Counted from the stretch's first letter, positions 41,363 to 50,322 are shown. The stretch is 64,000 bases of DNA from Methanoculleus sp. SDB (GCA_001412355.1 LKUD01000031.1:1-64000); one strand, 5' to 3'. Made by a program: numbers and translations. The notes: generated from the sequence alone by a model not told the origin.

Positions 41363-41800
41363 ACCTGGAGACCTGCCACGGCGGACCCCGGCATCCGAAA
41401 ATTCGGGAGTGGTGCTGTGCCGGCATGTATCCGCACGGGCTTTACCGTGGCGACGCAGCAGACGAAGAGCGGAAGACGGGATGGGAATACCGGGATGGCA
41501 TCGGCGTTCAGCCCGGTGCTGCCGGCGATAGTCTGCGCTGTCGGGTGCATCGGGACGATCAGCGCCGGGAGAATTTCCGGTAACCGCCACAATCCCGACA
41601 CGGGCCTTCGGTCAATCCGGTACGGTGTCACGAACACGGCAGGTGCTTTCCTGAGCAAGACTTGCGTGGGGGCTCGCTCTTCCGGGTTTTCACCGGTCCC
41701 GGGAGATGCCATCCGGCACTCCCTGCCGGAAGTTCCGCCGCTCAGGCCGGCTGAGACGGAGACGAAAGTCGATGAGAAAGAATTGAAGAGGGAGAGTACC

Positions 41801-41827
41801 GATCAATTTCAATTACTTAATATACCA
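41801..41827. other. Candidate duplex unwinding element
   Basis: A 27-base tract of about 78 percent A/T (ATCAATTTCAATTACTTAAT and flanks) placed between the inverted ORB pairs in an otherwise G/C-rich stretch. Confidence 0.5.
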
Positions 41828-41898
41828 GTGCAGAGAGAACATTACAACAGGATATTCTCATCAGGTGAAGCTACAGCTCCGCCTGTTCTTCTCATCTT

Positions 41899-41924
41899 TC
41901 CAGACGAAACAAAGGGGGCGGGGT
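41899..41924 (+). repeat. ORB repeat 3 (degenerate)
   Basis: TCCAGACGAAACAAAGGGGG on the plus strand matches the ORB core except around the TGG, with an extended G/C run. Opposite orientation to repeats 1 and 2. Confidence 0.7.
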
Positions 41925-42015
41925 CTTCTCCTTCCTCTCTGATTGCAATTCACTCCCATATCTTTCTCCTCTCCTCCTTCAGGAACCTGTGTCCGCACTT
42001 TAGTCTTCTGTTTAA

Positions 42016-42037
42016 TTCGAGTGGAAACAAAGGGGTC
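42016..42037 (+). repeat. ORB repeat 4
   Basis: Core GAGTGGAAACAAAGGGGTC on the plus strand, 78 bases upstream of the orc1/cdc6 start, so it may also serve autoregulation of that gene. Confidence 0.88.
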
Positions 42038-42114
42038 TTCCAGATAGAAAAGATCATTTATTACGTACCGACTACAATAGGTTCACCTCTCAGGCGGATG
42101 CCGGTGGGTGATAC

Positions 42115-43398
42115 ATGACTGATCATGAAAACCATTCTATGGGGTTATTCAGGAAATATCTCGATAATAATAATATATTTAAAAATCGCGAGGTGCTCCG
42201 CCACTCCTACCGGCCGCACATTCTCCCCCACCGGAGACCTCAGATCGACAGCATTGCTGCCATCATCGCACCGGCTCTCCGCAACGAAACCCCCTCAAAT
42301 ATCCTGATCTATGGGAAGACCGGCACCGGTAAGACCGCATCGGCACGGTATGTCGGAGCCGAACTAGAGAACGCAAGCGTCGAAACAGGAACACCGGTCC
42401 ATGTCATACACCTGAACTGCGAGGTAATCGATACGCAGTACCGGGTTCTTGCCCAGATAGCGAACAGCATCGATGAAGCTGACTCGTACGCCAGTGATCG
42501 TCCGCGAATAAGCATCCCGATGACGGGGTGGCCGACGGACCAGGTTTACATGGAACTGAAAAACCAGCTCGACGCACTGGGTGGGGTGCATATCATAATA
42601 CTGGACGAAATCGACAAACTCGTAAAAAAGAGCGGGGATGAAACCCTGTATAACCTCACCCGGATCAATTCGGATTTGAAGAATTCAAAGCTCTCCATGA
42701 TCGGGATCTCAAACGACCTGCTCTTTACGAACTTCCTCGATCCGCGCGTCCTCTCTTCACTTTCGGAAGAGGAGCTTGTCTTTCCGCCCTATAACGCTAT
42801 GCAACTCTGTGATATTCTTCAGCAGCGTGCCGATATGGCCTTTATTGATGGTGCGCTCGGGGAGGGGGTAATCCCCCTCTGTTCGGCACTTGCGGCGCAG
42901 GAACACGGGGATGCCCGAAGGGCGCTGGATCTGCTTCGTGTCTCGGGAGAACTGGCAGAACGGGAAAACGAGCAGCAGGTGATGGAGCGTCATGTCAAGA
43001 TGGCGCAACAGAAGATCGAGACCGACAGCCTCATCGAATGTGTCTCCACCCTTCCCACCCAGAGCAAGGCAGTACTTTATTCGATGGTTCTTCTTTATAA
43101 AACCCATAACGAGATCTTCACCACCGGAGAGGTGGCGCAGGTGTACCGTGATGTGGCCCGTCTGCTGGATCTTGATGTGCTGACGCACCGCCGGATTACC
43201 GACCTGATCTCGGAGCTGAATATGCTGGGCGTGATAAATGCACGTGTTGTAAGCCGCGGGCGGTACGGCCGGACAAAGGAGATGTGGTTCAGCGCCGGTA
43301 CGGAAAAAATCTGGGACACGCTCCTCAAGGACGAACGCCTCAACGACCAAAGATTGAAAACAATCGACACCCACCGCATAAAGGCATTATTCAGGTGA
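42115..43398 (+). CDS. cdc6: Orc1/Cdc6 origin-binding initiator
   Basis: A 427-residue AAA+ ATPase: RPHILPHRRPQIDSIAAII leader typical of Cdc6, Walker A YGKTGTGKT, Walker B IIILDEIDKL, sensor 1 IGISNDL, sensor 2 GDARRALDLLRVSGE, and a C-terminal winged helix (about 330-427) that recognises ORBs with the AAA+ domain. It loads MCM at the origin. The immediate upstream ORB cluster marks it as the cognate initiator. It is followed four bases later by an Lrp-family gene. Confidence 0.97.
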   Translation: MTDHENHSMGLFRKYLDNNNIFKNREVLRHSYRPHILPHRRPQIDSIAAIIAPALRNETPSNILIYGKTGTGKTASARYVGAELENASVETGTPVHVIHLNCEVIDTQYRVLAQIANSIDEADSYASDRPRISIPMTGWPTDQVYMELKNQLDALGGVHIIILDEIDKLVKKSGDETLYNLTRINSDLKNSKLSMIGISNDLLFTNFLDPRVLSSLSEEELVFPPYNAMQLCDILQQRADMAFIDGALGEGVIPLCSALAAQEHGDARRALDLLRVSGELAERENEQQVMERHVKMAQQKIETDSLIECVSTLPTQSKAVLYSMVLLYKTHNEIFTTGEVAQVYRDVARLLDLDVLTHRRITDLISELNMLGVINARVVSRGRYGRTKEMWFSAGTEKIWDTLLKDERLNDQRLKTIDTHRIKALFR

Positions 43399-43402
43399 TG
43401 AC

Positions 43403-43894
43403 ATGGACGAAAAGGATCGGATGCTCCTCACGCTCCTCGACCAGAACAGCAGGATGCCCTCCCGGGAGATTGCCGAACTGGTCGATCTCGAAGAACAGGA
43501 CGTCAATGAGCGGATACGCCTGATGGAAGAAGCCGGAATCATCCGGCAATATACCACGGTCATCGACTGGGAGAAGGCCGGCGATGGAGAAGTAGCGGCA
43601 ATTATCGAGCTCAAGGTGAGTCCGGAGCGTGATTTCGGTTATGACAAGGTTGCAGAGCGGATAGCACGGTTCAGGCAGGTCAGGTCGGTCCGCCTTGTCT
43701 CCGGTATTTATGACCTGGAGCTGCTCGTGATTGGCAGGACCATTCACGAAGTCGCACGATTTGTTGCGGAACAGATCGCACCGATGGATCATATCCGCGA
43801 AACCGCAACGGTCCTCATCATGAAGACGTACAAGGAAAACGGTCATATTTTTTACGAAACAGAGAAGGGGGAGCGGCTGCCTCTCTCCTTTTAA
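43403..43894 (+). CDS. Lrp/AsnC-family transcription regulator
   Basis: A 163-residue protein: N-terminal HTH (DRMLLTLLDQNSRMPSREIAELVDLEEQDVNERIRLMEEAGII) and a C-terminal RAM/ACT-like ligand domain (VRSVRLVSGIYDLELLVIG). It lies four bases after cdc6 and nine bases before an aminotransferase gene. Lrp regulator followed by a class I aminotransferase is a recurrent archaeal pair, so it likely senses an amino acid and controls the neighbour. Confidence 0.94.
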   Translation: MDEKDRMLLTLLDQNSRMPSREIAELVDLEEQDVNERIRLMEEAGIIRQYTTVIDWEKAGDGEVAAIIELKVSPERDFGYDKVAERIARFRQVRSVRLVSGIYDLELLVIGRTIHEVARFVAEQIAPMDHIRETATVLIMKTYKENGHIFYETEKGERLPLSF

Positions 43895-43903
43895 GGGTGT
43901 GCC

Positions 43904-45061
43904 ATGACAGATCGTGTGTCGCGGAAGGCGCGTGAGATTCCCCCATCCGGTATCAGAAAGTTTTTTGATCTGATCCAGGACATGGAGGACGTAATATCGC
44001 TCGGTGTGGGCGAACCCGATTTTGCCACGCCGTGGAATATCTGCGAGTCGAGCATTTACTCCATTGAGCAGGGTACAACCTCTTACACCTCCAACCGCGG
44101 CATGCCTGCGCTCTGCGAGGAGGTCACCCGCTATCTTGACCGGAGGTTTCACCTCACCTACAATCCCAAAAACGAGATAATCATCACGAGCGGAGCGTCC
44201 GAGGCGCTCGACATCGCTGTCCGGGCCATTGTGGATCCCGGGGACGAGGTGCTTGTGGCGGAGCCGTGTTACGTCGCGTATGCACCGAACGTCATGCTCG
44301 CCGGAGGACACCCGGTTCCGGTTCCCTGTCGCGAGCAGGATGCGTTCCGCCTTACCGCGGATGCGCTTCTCGAGGCAGTTTCGTCCCGGAGCAAGGCTGT
44401 CATGATCAACTTCCCGAACAATCCTACCGGCGGCGTGATGGATGCAGCGTCACTCCGGGCGATTGCCGATATCATCACCGATCATGACCTGATCCTGATC
44501 AGTGACGAGATCTACGCGGAACTGAGTTACGAGGCACAGCATGTGGCGGCGGCCACGGTGGGCGACCTCCGGGAGAGAACGATTACCATCAACGGATTCT
44601 CCAAAGCCTATGCAATGACCGGCTGGCGTGTGGGGTACCTCTGTGCTCCCGAAGCTCTCACCGACGCGGCACTTAAAATTCACCAGTACGTCATGCTCTG
44701 TGCACCGGTGATGGGGCAGGTGGCTGCGCGGGAAGCGCTGCGTCACGGCGACCGCGCACGTGACGAGATGATCAGTGAATACAAGATGCGGCGGAACCTC
44801 TTTATTCGCGGCCTCAATCGCATCGGCCTTCCCTGTCATATGCCCAAGGGGGCATTCTACGCCTTTCCCTCGGTCGGGATGACCGGACTCTCCGATGAGG
44901 AATTCGCCGAACGTCTTCTCACGGAGCAGCATGTCGCCGCCGTACCGGGGAGTGTGTTCGGTGCTTCCGGAAGCGGTCATATGCGGTGCAGCTACGCCAC
45001 GTCCCGGGAGAATCTCGTCAGCGCACTGGACCGGATCGAGACATTTCTCTCCACACTCTGA
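43904..45061 (+). CDS. Class I/II PLP-dependent aminotransferase
   Basis: A 385-residue fold type I aminotransferase: LGVGEPDFATPW, SGASEALDIAVRA, NFPNNPTGGVM, SDEIYAELSYE, and the PLP lysine in GFSKAYAMTGWRVGY. Related enzymes use aspartate, aromatic or branched amino acids; specificity is uncertain. Coupled to the Lrp gene. It ends 70 bases before ORB repeat 5. Confidence 0.93.
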   Translation: MTDRVSRKAREIPPSGIRKFFDLIQDMEDVISLGVGEPDFATPWNICESSIYSIEQGTTSYTSNRGMPALCEEVTRYLDRRFHLTYNPKNEIIITSGASEALDIAVRAIVDPGDEVLVAEPCYVAYAPNVMLAGGHPVPVPCREQDAFRLTADALLEAVSSRSKAVMINFPNNPTGGVMDAASLRAIADIITDHDLILISDEIYAELSYEAQHVAAATVGDLRERTITINGFSKAYAMTGWRVGYLCAPEALTDAALKIHQYVMLCAPVMGQVAAREALRHGDRARDEMISEYKMRRNLFIRGLNRIGLPCHMPKGAFYAFPSVGMTGLSDEEFAERLLTEQHVAAVPGSVFGASGSGHMRCSYATSRENLVSALDRIETFLSTL

Positions 45062-45130
45062 CGGGAGTACCTTTCCTTCGGCGACTTTTTGCACGTCTTT
45101 TTTTTCATTTGTCCCACACAAAATACCGAC

Positions 45131-45152
45131 AACCCCTTTATTTCCACTGGAG
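45131..45152 (-). repeat. ORB repeat 5
   Basis: Core CCCCTTTATTTCCACTGG, identical to repeat 1, about 3.1 kb from repeat 4 and in the orientation of repeats 1 and 2. Confidence 0.88.
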
Positions 45153-45394
45153 ATAGAGAAAAAATATTCTCTCTCCCCCCGTAATGACTCACCCGGAGCT
45201 GAAGTTTTTCCGCCTGAATATCCACAGTACCGGGGGGAAACCACGTAGGGTAAAAGCAGTATTTTTTTATTTCCGGTACGTCCTGCAAACAGGATACTGC
45301 AGGGGTATATTCAGGAATTGCCTGAGTGATCTACCATATCTTCACCACAGTTCTGATCCGTTTTTTCGATCCCGGTGATCCCCGGGGGGGGATC

Positions 45395-45416
45395 GACCCC
45401 TTTATTTCCACTGGAA
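45395..45416 (-). repeat. ORB repeat 6
   Basis: Core CCCCTTTATTTCCACTGG identical to repeats 1 and 5, 264 bases from repeat 5, before the purA promoter. Confidence 0.88.
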
Positions 45417-45584
45417 CATCTGAATTCCCCGATCCGAAGAACCCTGCACCCAATCATCTCACGTCAGCCGCTTCCTGTCCGGACAGCACCCTGTGGATCC
45501 GGGGCATATCGCCCCCTCATGCTGCACGGCGGGGAGATGTCAATGTTTATACCGGAGAATCACCCCATCCTACTTGAGAGAACA

Positions 45585-46595
45585 ATGAGTTGTACAGTCA
45601 TCGTCGGCGGATTTTTTGGTGATGAGGGAAAGGGGAAGGTTGTTGCCCATATTGCCCATAAGGATCACCCCTCTATCATTTCCCGGGGCGGGGTCGGCCC
45701 GAATGCGGGGCACACGGTAAAGGTCGGGGAAAGAGAGTATGGTGTCCGGATGATCCCGTCCGGCTTCGTTTATGAGAATGCCCGGTTGTGTATCGGGAGC
45801 GGGGTACTGGTTGATCCGCGGGTGTTTTTTCAGGAAGTTGAGCTTCTCGGAGTACGCGATCGCATCTTCGTAGACGGCCGGTGCAGTATCATTGAGGAAG
45901 AGCATATCGCCCGTGACAAGGGCGATTCCCACCTTGCAAAGACCATCGGTTCGACAGGAAGCGGGTGCGGGCCTGCCAACGTCGATCGGGTAATGCGCAC
46001 CGCACGGCAGGCGAAGGACCTGCCCGAACTTCGCGGCTATCTCACCGACGTCTCCCTTGATATCAACACTTCCCTTGATTCGGGAGAGTTTGTCCTCCTC
46101 GAAGGCACGCAGGGGTTCGGTATCTCGCTCTACTTCGGCACCTATCCGTACGTGACCAGCAAGGATACCTCGGCCTCGCAGATTGCGGCAGATAACGGCG
46201 TGGGACCGACGAAGATTGATGAAGTCATCACGGTCTTCAAGGCATACCCGACCCGCGTCGGCGAAGGGCCTTTTGGTACGGAAATGAGCCGCGAAGAGTC
46301 GCACCGCCTCGGGATCGAGGAATTCGGGACGGTGACGCACCGGGAACGGCGTATCGGCGTATGGGACGCAGCGATGGCAAAATATTCGGCGATGGTGAAC
46401 GGCGCCACCCAGGTTGCCATCACGGGAATTGACCATATCGATATGGACTGTTTCGGTGCCACGTCGTACGACCAGCTTTCAAAGAAGGCACGGGATTTCA
46501 TAAAAAGCGCAGAAAACGATATCGGGGTTCCGGTAACGCTGATCTCCACCGGTCCCGATATCTCCCAGATCATCGATCTAAGGGATGATATATGA
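45585..46595 (+). CDS. purA: Adenylosuccinate synthetase, short archaeal form
   Basis: A 336-residue enzyme joining IMP and aspartate with GTP in AMP synthesis. GDEGKGK near the start, GPNAGHTV, GSTGSGCGPAN, EGTQGFGISLYFGTYPYVTS and THRERRIGVWD are family motifs. It is about 90 residues shorter than bacterial PurA, as in many archaea. ATG 45585 gives the family start; the 70-residue upstream extension runs through the ORB region and is rejected. Stop overlaps the next start (ATGA). Confidence 0.96.
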   Translation: MSCTVIVGGFFGDEGKGKVVAHIAHKDHPSIISRGGVGPNAGHTVKVGEREYGVRMIPSGFVYENARLCIGSGVLVDPRVFFQEVELLGVRDRIFVDGRCSIIEEEHIARDKGDSHLAKTIGSTGSGCGPANVDRVMRTARQAKDLPELRGYLTDVSLDINTSLDSGEFVLLEGTQGFGISLYFGTYPYVTSKDTSASQIAADNGVGPTKIDEVITVFKAYPTRVGEGPFGTEMSREESHRLGIEEFGTVTHRERRIGVWDAAMAKYSAMVNGATQVAITGIDHIDMDCFGATSYDQLSKKARDFIKSAENDIGVPVTLISTGPDISQIIDLRDDI

Positions 46596-46792
46596 AAAAG
46601 TCAACGGTTGATATTCTCTGCTGCCCAGTCTGCAAGGGAGATCTGGAACTCCGGATTGTCAGAGAGCTGACACGTGAGAGTACCGAGGACGAAATCCTTG
46701 AAGGAGGGCTCTGGTGCAGAAAATGCGGCGTTGAGTATCCCATCCGGGAAGGAATACCCGATCTCCTTCCGCGAACGGGAGAGAACTGTTAA
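46592..46792 (+). CDS. Trm112-like small zinc protein
   Basis: A 66-residue protein with CPVC and CRKC knuckles and the family phrases VDILCCPVCKGDLEL and VEYPIREGIPDLLP. Trm112 proteins stabilise and activate several methyltransferases acting on rRNA, tRNA and release factors. Overlaps purA by four bases. Confidence 0.9.
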   Translation: MKKSTVDILCCPVCKGDLELRIVRELTRESTEDEILEGGLWCRKCGVEYPIREGIPDLLPRTGENC

Positions 46793-46798
46793 AAATCC

Positions 46799-47317
46799 AT
46801 GGATATCTGTGAAATTCATCTGAACAGAAGAGGCATCAATTCGATTGAGACCCCTCCCCAGGTTGAAGTCGAGGCGGGATCCAGCCTGTTAGTCCGGCTC
46901 ATCAATGACGGAAGCCCGGTGCATGTAACACTCACCTCTTCGAATGCCGGAATGTTCACCGATTTTTACCATGAAAACCTTTACGTCCGCGATATCCTTG
47001 ACTTTCGAATAGCTACGCGCGAGGATGCCTATGCCGGATTCTTCGATATCGGGATCATCACGGGGTACGGGACGAAGCGATCCCAGTTCAGGGTGCTTGT
47101 GAAGAAGTATTCCGAACATCAGCAGCAGGCACCCGACGTGGAGCCTCTGCGACCCCCTGTGAGCACAGCGCCGTTTCCGTGGCTCCTCCTCCTTCTTGTC
47201 GCCATTGGCACCATTGCGTATGCCGGCTGGCTTACCACGGGGGAGACGCTCCTCTCCCACCTCACTTTCATCGTCCTGCTCTCCGGGGTCTACTTCGCAT
47301 GGTATTCCCGGCGCTAG
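46799..47317 (+). CDS. Membrane protein resembling DUF7524
   Basis: A 172-residue protein: N-terminal beta domain (EVEAGSSLLVRLINDGSPVHVTL) and two C-terminal helices (FPWLLLLLVAIGTIAYAGWL, LSHLTFIVLLSGVYFAW). It resembles the archaeal DUF7524 family, of unknown role. The last 19 bases overlap cbiB. It begins six bases after the Trm112-like gene. Confidence 0.75.
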   Translation: MDICEIHLNRRGINSIETPPQVEVEAGSSLLVRLINDGSPVHVTLTSSNAGMFTDFYHENLYVRDILDFRIATREDAYAGFFDIGIITGYGTKRSQFRVLVKKYSEHQQQAPDVEPLRPPVSTAPFPWLLLLLVAIGTIAYAGWLTTGETLLSHLTFIVLLSGVYFAWYSRR

Positions 47318-48213
47318 TCCTCTGGGCCGCGCTGTTCCTCGACCGGCTTGCAGGCGACCCGCGAAACACCCTGCACCCGACTGCCTATCTTGGGCGGCTG
47401 ATCGGATGGTGGGGGCGACCCGGCCTGTATCGCCCCGGGCTTCAGCGCGTGGCAGGTGTCCTGGGCACTCTCCTCACGGCGGGGCTGTTCGCCGCCCCGT
47501 TCCTCTTTTTTGATCTCTTTGCGCCGGTGCCCCTCTATCTTATCGGGGCTCCGGTGCTGCTCAAACTCTGTCTGGCGTGGCGATGCCTCGAGGAGCATGT
47601 CGCCGCGGTGGAAGAGGCGGTGGCGCGGGACGGGAAGAGCGGCCGTGATGAGGTGCGGCTGCTCGTTTCCCGTGACACGTCCGCTCTCGGGGGAGAGGGG
47701 GTGCTCTCTGCTGCCTATGAATCGATGGCTGAGAATTGCGTCGACTCCATCATTGCACCCCTCTTTTATTTCACGCTGTTCGGGCTTCCCGGCGCTGCGG
47801 TGTACAGAGCGGTGAATACCATGGACGCGATGCTCGGGTATACCGATCACCGCCGAAGTATCGGGTGGTTTCCGGCCCGCTCCGACGATATTCTCAATTA
47901 TATTCCCGCCCGGATCACCGGCCTGCTTCTTCTCCTGTATTTCGCGATGCGGGGGCGGTTCAGGCCGGCGCTCCGGACGCTTGCTTCTGATGCACACCGG
48001 CGTCCGGGAATCAACGGTGGTATTCCCATGGCGGCGATTGCGGGGGGTGCGGGAGTCAGGTTTGAAAAACCGAGATATTATACTATGGGCGAGGCCGAGC
48101 GGAGCCTTACCGAGGGCGGACCCGAAATCGTTGGGGCGGTTCGGGCTGCAACCCTCTGTGCCGCCGTGCTTTTTTCCGTTACCCTTGTATTTATTGCCCT
48201 CCCTGCTCTATAG
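47299..48213 (+). CDS. cbiB: Adenosylcobinamide-phosphate synthase CbiB/CobD
   Basis: A 304-residue integral membrane enzyme of corrinoid synthesis, attaching aminopropanol (or its phosphate) to adenosylcobyric acid. Family phrases: LDRLAGDPRNTLHPTAYLGRLIG at the start, RDTSALGGEGVLSAAYESMAENCVDSIIAPLFY, KPRYYTMG. The ATG 47299 gives the family start and overlaps the previous gene. Corrinoids are needed for methanogen methyl transfer. Confidence 0.95.
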   Translation: MVFPALVLWAALFLDRLAGDPRNTLHPTAYLGRLIGWWGRPGLYRPGLQRVAGVLGTLLTAGLFAAPFLFFDLFAPVPLYLIGAPVLLKLCLAWRCLEEHVAAVEEAVARDGKSGRDEVRLLVSRDTSALGGEGVLSAAYESMAENCVDSIIAPLFYFTLFGLPGAAVYRAVNTMDAMLGYTDHRRSIGWFPARSDDILNYIPARITGLLLLLYFAMRGRFRPALRTLASDAHRRPGINGGIPMAAIAGGAGVRFEKPRYYTMGEAERSLTEGGPEIVGAVRAATLCAAVLFSVTLVFIALPAL

Positions 48214-48216
48214 TGA

Positions 48217-49119
48217 ATGACAATGAAACTGGAAGACCTTCGGTTCGGGACTGAACTGATTAAACGGGGATTTGCCTCCATGCAGAAAGGAGGTGTGATT
48301 ATGGATGTGGTCAACGCCGAGCAGGCCCGCATCGCCGAGGAGGCCGGTGCGGTAGCCGTCATGTCGCTTGAGAGGGTGCCTGCGGATATCAGGAAAGCCG
48401 GAGGTGTGGCGCGTATGGCCGATCCCGAAATCGTGCATGAGATCATCGATGCGGTCTCCATTCCTGTCATGGGGAAGGTGCGGATCGGGCATTTTGTCGA
48501 AGCGCAGATTCTCGAGAATATCGGAGTCGATATGATCGACGAGAGCGAGGTGCTGACTCCTGCCGACGAGGAGTACCATATCGTGAAGACCGGATTTACC
48601 GTTCCGTTCGTGTGCGGCGCTCGGAATCTCGGCGAAGCGCTCAGGAGAATTGCCGAGGGAGCGGCGATGATCCGAACAAAGGGGGAAGCAGGCACCGGTA
48701 ATGTGGTTGAGGCGGTTCGCCATATGCATGCGATCATGGGCGAAATCCGCGAGCTGCAGGGCATGAATGATGCAGAGCGTGCCGCACGCGCCCGTGAGAT
48801 CGAAGCGCCGTTCGAGCTTGTCAGGGAGACTGCGGAACGCGGCCGCCTGCCGGTGGTGAACTTCTCCGCAGGCGGCATTGCGACACCCGCGGATGCGGCA
48901 CTTATGATGCAGCTCGGTGCCGATGGCGTATTCGTCGGATCGGGCATCTTTCTCTCGGAAAACCCGGTGAAGACTGCGCGGGCAATCGTCGAAGCGGTGA
49001 ATAATTTCGAAAATCCCGCGGTTCTTGCCGAAGTCAGTCGCGGGCTCGGCGATCCGATGAAAGGAATCGACGTGCACACGCTGAAAGAGGACGAGGTGCT
49101 CCGGTTCCGTGGGCGTTAG
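48217..49119 (+). CDS. pdxS: PLP synthase subunit PdxS
   Basis: A 300-residue TIM-barrel synthase making pyridoxal 5'-phosphate from ribose 5-phosphate, glyceraldehyde 3-phosphate and ammonia. [28 protein letters not shown] and [16 protein letters not shown] are diagnostic; the catalytic Lys lie in GKVRIGHF and in [14 protein letters not shown] 48217 or 48223 starts the protein. Stop is nested in pdxT. Confidence 0.98.
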   Translation: MTMKLEDLRFGTELIKRGFASMQKGGVIMDVVNAEQARIAEEAGAVAVMSLERVPADIRKAGGVARMADPEIVHEIIDAVSIPVMGKVRIGHFVEAQILENIGVDMIDESEVLTPADEEYHIVKTGFTVPFVCGARNLGEALRRIAEGAAMIRTKGEAGTGNVVEAVRHMHAIMGEIRELQGMNDAERAARAREIEAPFELVRETAERGRLPVVNFSAGGIATPADAALMMQLGADGVFVGSGIFLSENPVKTARAIVEAVNNFENPAVLAEVSRGLGDPMKGIDVHTLKEDEVLRFRGR

Positions 49120-49696
49120 GATCGGCGTTCTCTCGCTTCAGGGGGATGTCAGCGAGCATATCTCGGCATTCCGCCGGACACTTGCCTCCATGGGCGACGG
49201 CACCGGGCGGGTTGTCGCGGTACGCCATGCAGAGGAGATCCCGCCCCTTGACGCGCTTGCCATTCCGGGTGGGGAGTCGACGACCATCTCGCGGCTCATT
49301 GACAAGAATGCCATGCGGAGCCCGATTGAGAACTTTGATGGCGGAATATTCGCGACCTGTGCCGGTATGGTCCTGCTTGCCCGTACCGTTGATGATGTAC
49401 GGGTCCGGCCGCTCGGTCTCATGGACATGGAGGTGGCACGGAATGCATTCGGTCGGCAGCGCGAATCATTCGAGGCAATAATTCCGGTGAAGGGCCTAAA
49501 AGACCCCTATCACGCCGTTTTCATCAGGGCACCTGTCGCAACGGCGACAGGGGGCGCTGCGGAGCCGCTCGCGGCATTCGATGCGGGGATTGTGGCGATC
49601 AGAGAAGGGCGTCACATGGCGCTCTCCTTCCATCCGGAACTGACACCCGATATTCGCCTTCACCGGATGTTTCTGGAAAACCTCGGCGAATTATAA
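49109..49696 (+). CDS. pdxT: PLP synthase glutaminase subunit PdxT
   Basis: A 195-residue class I glutamine amidotransferase that feeds ammonia to Pdx[14 protein letters not shown], the nucleophile Cys in [11 protein letters not shown] and His/Glu in FHPELTPD form the triad. Starts with GTG 49109 inside pdxS, an 11-base overlap. A terminator hairpin follows directly. Confidence 0.97.
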   Translation: MGVRIGVLSLQGDVSEHISAFRRTLASMGDGTGRVVAVRHAEEIPPLDALAIPGGESTTISRLIDKNAMRSPIENFDGGIFATCAGMVLLARTVDDVRVRPLGLMDMEVARNAFGRQRESFEAIIPVKGLKDPYHAVFIRAPVATATGGAAEPLAAFDAGIVAIREGRHMALSFHPELTPDIRLHRMFLENLGEL

Positions 49697-49722
49697 CCGG
49701 TTTTCCGGTTACTTGCTTTTTT
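49695..49722 (+). terminator. Terminator after pdxT
   Basis: AACCGG (49695-49700) pairs with CCGGTT (49705-49710) around TTTT, followed by a T-rich run (CTTTTTTC). Confidence 0.6.
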
Positions 49723-49824
49723 CGGCTGCATGCCGGGTCGTCTTTCCGGATGTTCCGCCAAGCAGTCCGGGGCCGTATCCGTTAAGTAGGAACCACGTGA
49801 AATGCTTAGAGCGGAGTTATGACT

Positions 49825-50322
49825 ATGGCAGAAACGCGAGAACCGAAAAAGGTCGTACTTCACACGACCAGCGGGGATATTATTATCGAACTGTTTTCCG
49901 ATATGCCGATTACAGCGGGCAATTTTGTGAAACTGGTGAAAGAAGGATTTTATGACGGAATTGTATTTCACCGCGTCATTAAAGGTTTCATGATCCAGGC
50001 GGGCTGCCCGCAGGGCACAGGCACGGGTGGCCCCGGGTATACGATTCAGGACGAGTTTGTCAGGGGGCGTTCGAACCGTCGCGGGACCCTCTCCATGGCA
50101 AACACCGGACGCCCGAACAGCGGCGGGAGCCAGTTTTTCATCAACCTGGTGGACAACACCTTCCTCGACTGGGATAATCCGAGCACCCCGTCCAAACACC
50201 CCGTCTTCGGGATCGTCGTCGGGGGAATGGATGTCGTGGATGCGATCGGCAGCACCGCGACCGACCGGAACGATCGTCCCCGCAAGGAAGTACGTATCAC
50301 AAAAGCGGAAGTCATTTCCTGA
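49825..50322 (+). CDS. Cyclophilin-type peptidyl-prolyl cis-trans isomerase
   Basis: A 165-residue cyclophilin: VLHTTSGDIIIELF, FHRVIKGFMIQAGCPQGTGTGGPGY, GTLSMANTGRPNSGGSQFFI and HPVFGIVVGGMDVVD. The active-site Arg lies in FHRVI. The ATG at 49825 has GGAG eight bases upstream; the ATG at 49819 is too close to it. A cytoplasmic folding helper. Confidence 0.95.
   Translation: MAETREPKKVVLHTTSGDIIIELFSDMPITAGNFVKLVKEGFYDGIVFHRVIKGFMIQAGCPQGTGTGGPGYTIQDEFVRGRSNRRGTLSMANTGRPNSGGSQFFINLVDNTFLDWDNPSTPSKHPVFGIVVGGMDVVDAIGSTATDRNDRPRKEVRITKAEVIS

Larger units (their letters stand above)
41100..42114. other. Replication origin (oriC) with ORB repeats, upstream of orc1/cdc6
   Basis: About 1 kb without a credible gene. 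It contains two ORB-type Orc1-binding repeats on the left (41219-41240, 41341-41362; CCCC on the plus strand) and two in inverted orientation on the right (41899-41924, degenerate, and 42016-42037), spaced 122 and about 117 bases apart within each pair. The AT-rich tract at 41801-41827 between the pairs is a candidate unwinding element, and a second AT-rich stretch lies at 41141-41178. Orc1/Cdc6 begins 78 bases after the last repeat. Inverted ORBs flanking an AT-rich element beside orc1/cdc6 is the classical archaeal oriC. Confidence 0.88.
45062..45584. other. 523-base intergenic region with two ORB repeats
   Basis: No credible gene. It holds ORB repeats 5 and 6, an A/T-rich run near 45256-45275, and the purA promoter area (GTTTATACC around 45544-45552). 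Confidence 0.6.

Noticed and set aside
41311-41712. 133-residue minus-strand frame in the origin
   Set aside because: Overlaps ORB repeat 2 and has no domain or promoter support.
41282-42118. 278-residue open frame across the origin
   Set aside because: It runs through ORB repeats and the AT-rich tract, has no family features, and its upstream part is low-complexity; it is a by-product of GC-rich sequence.
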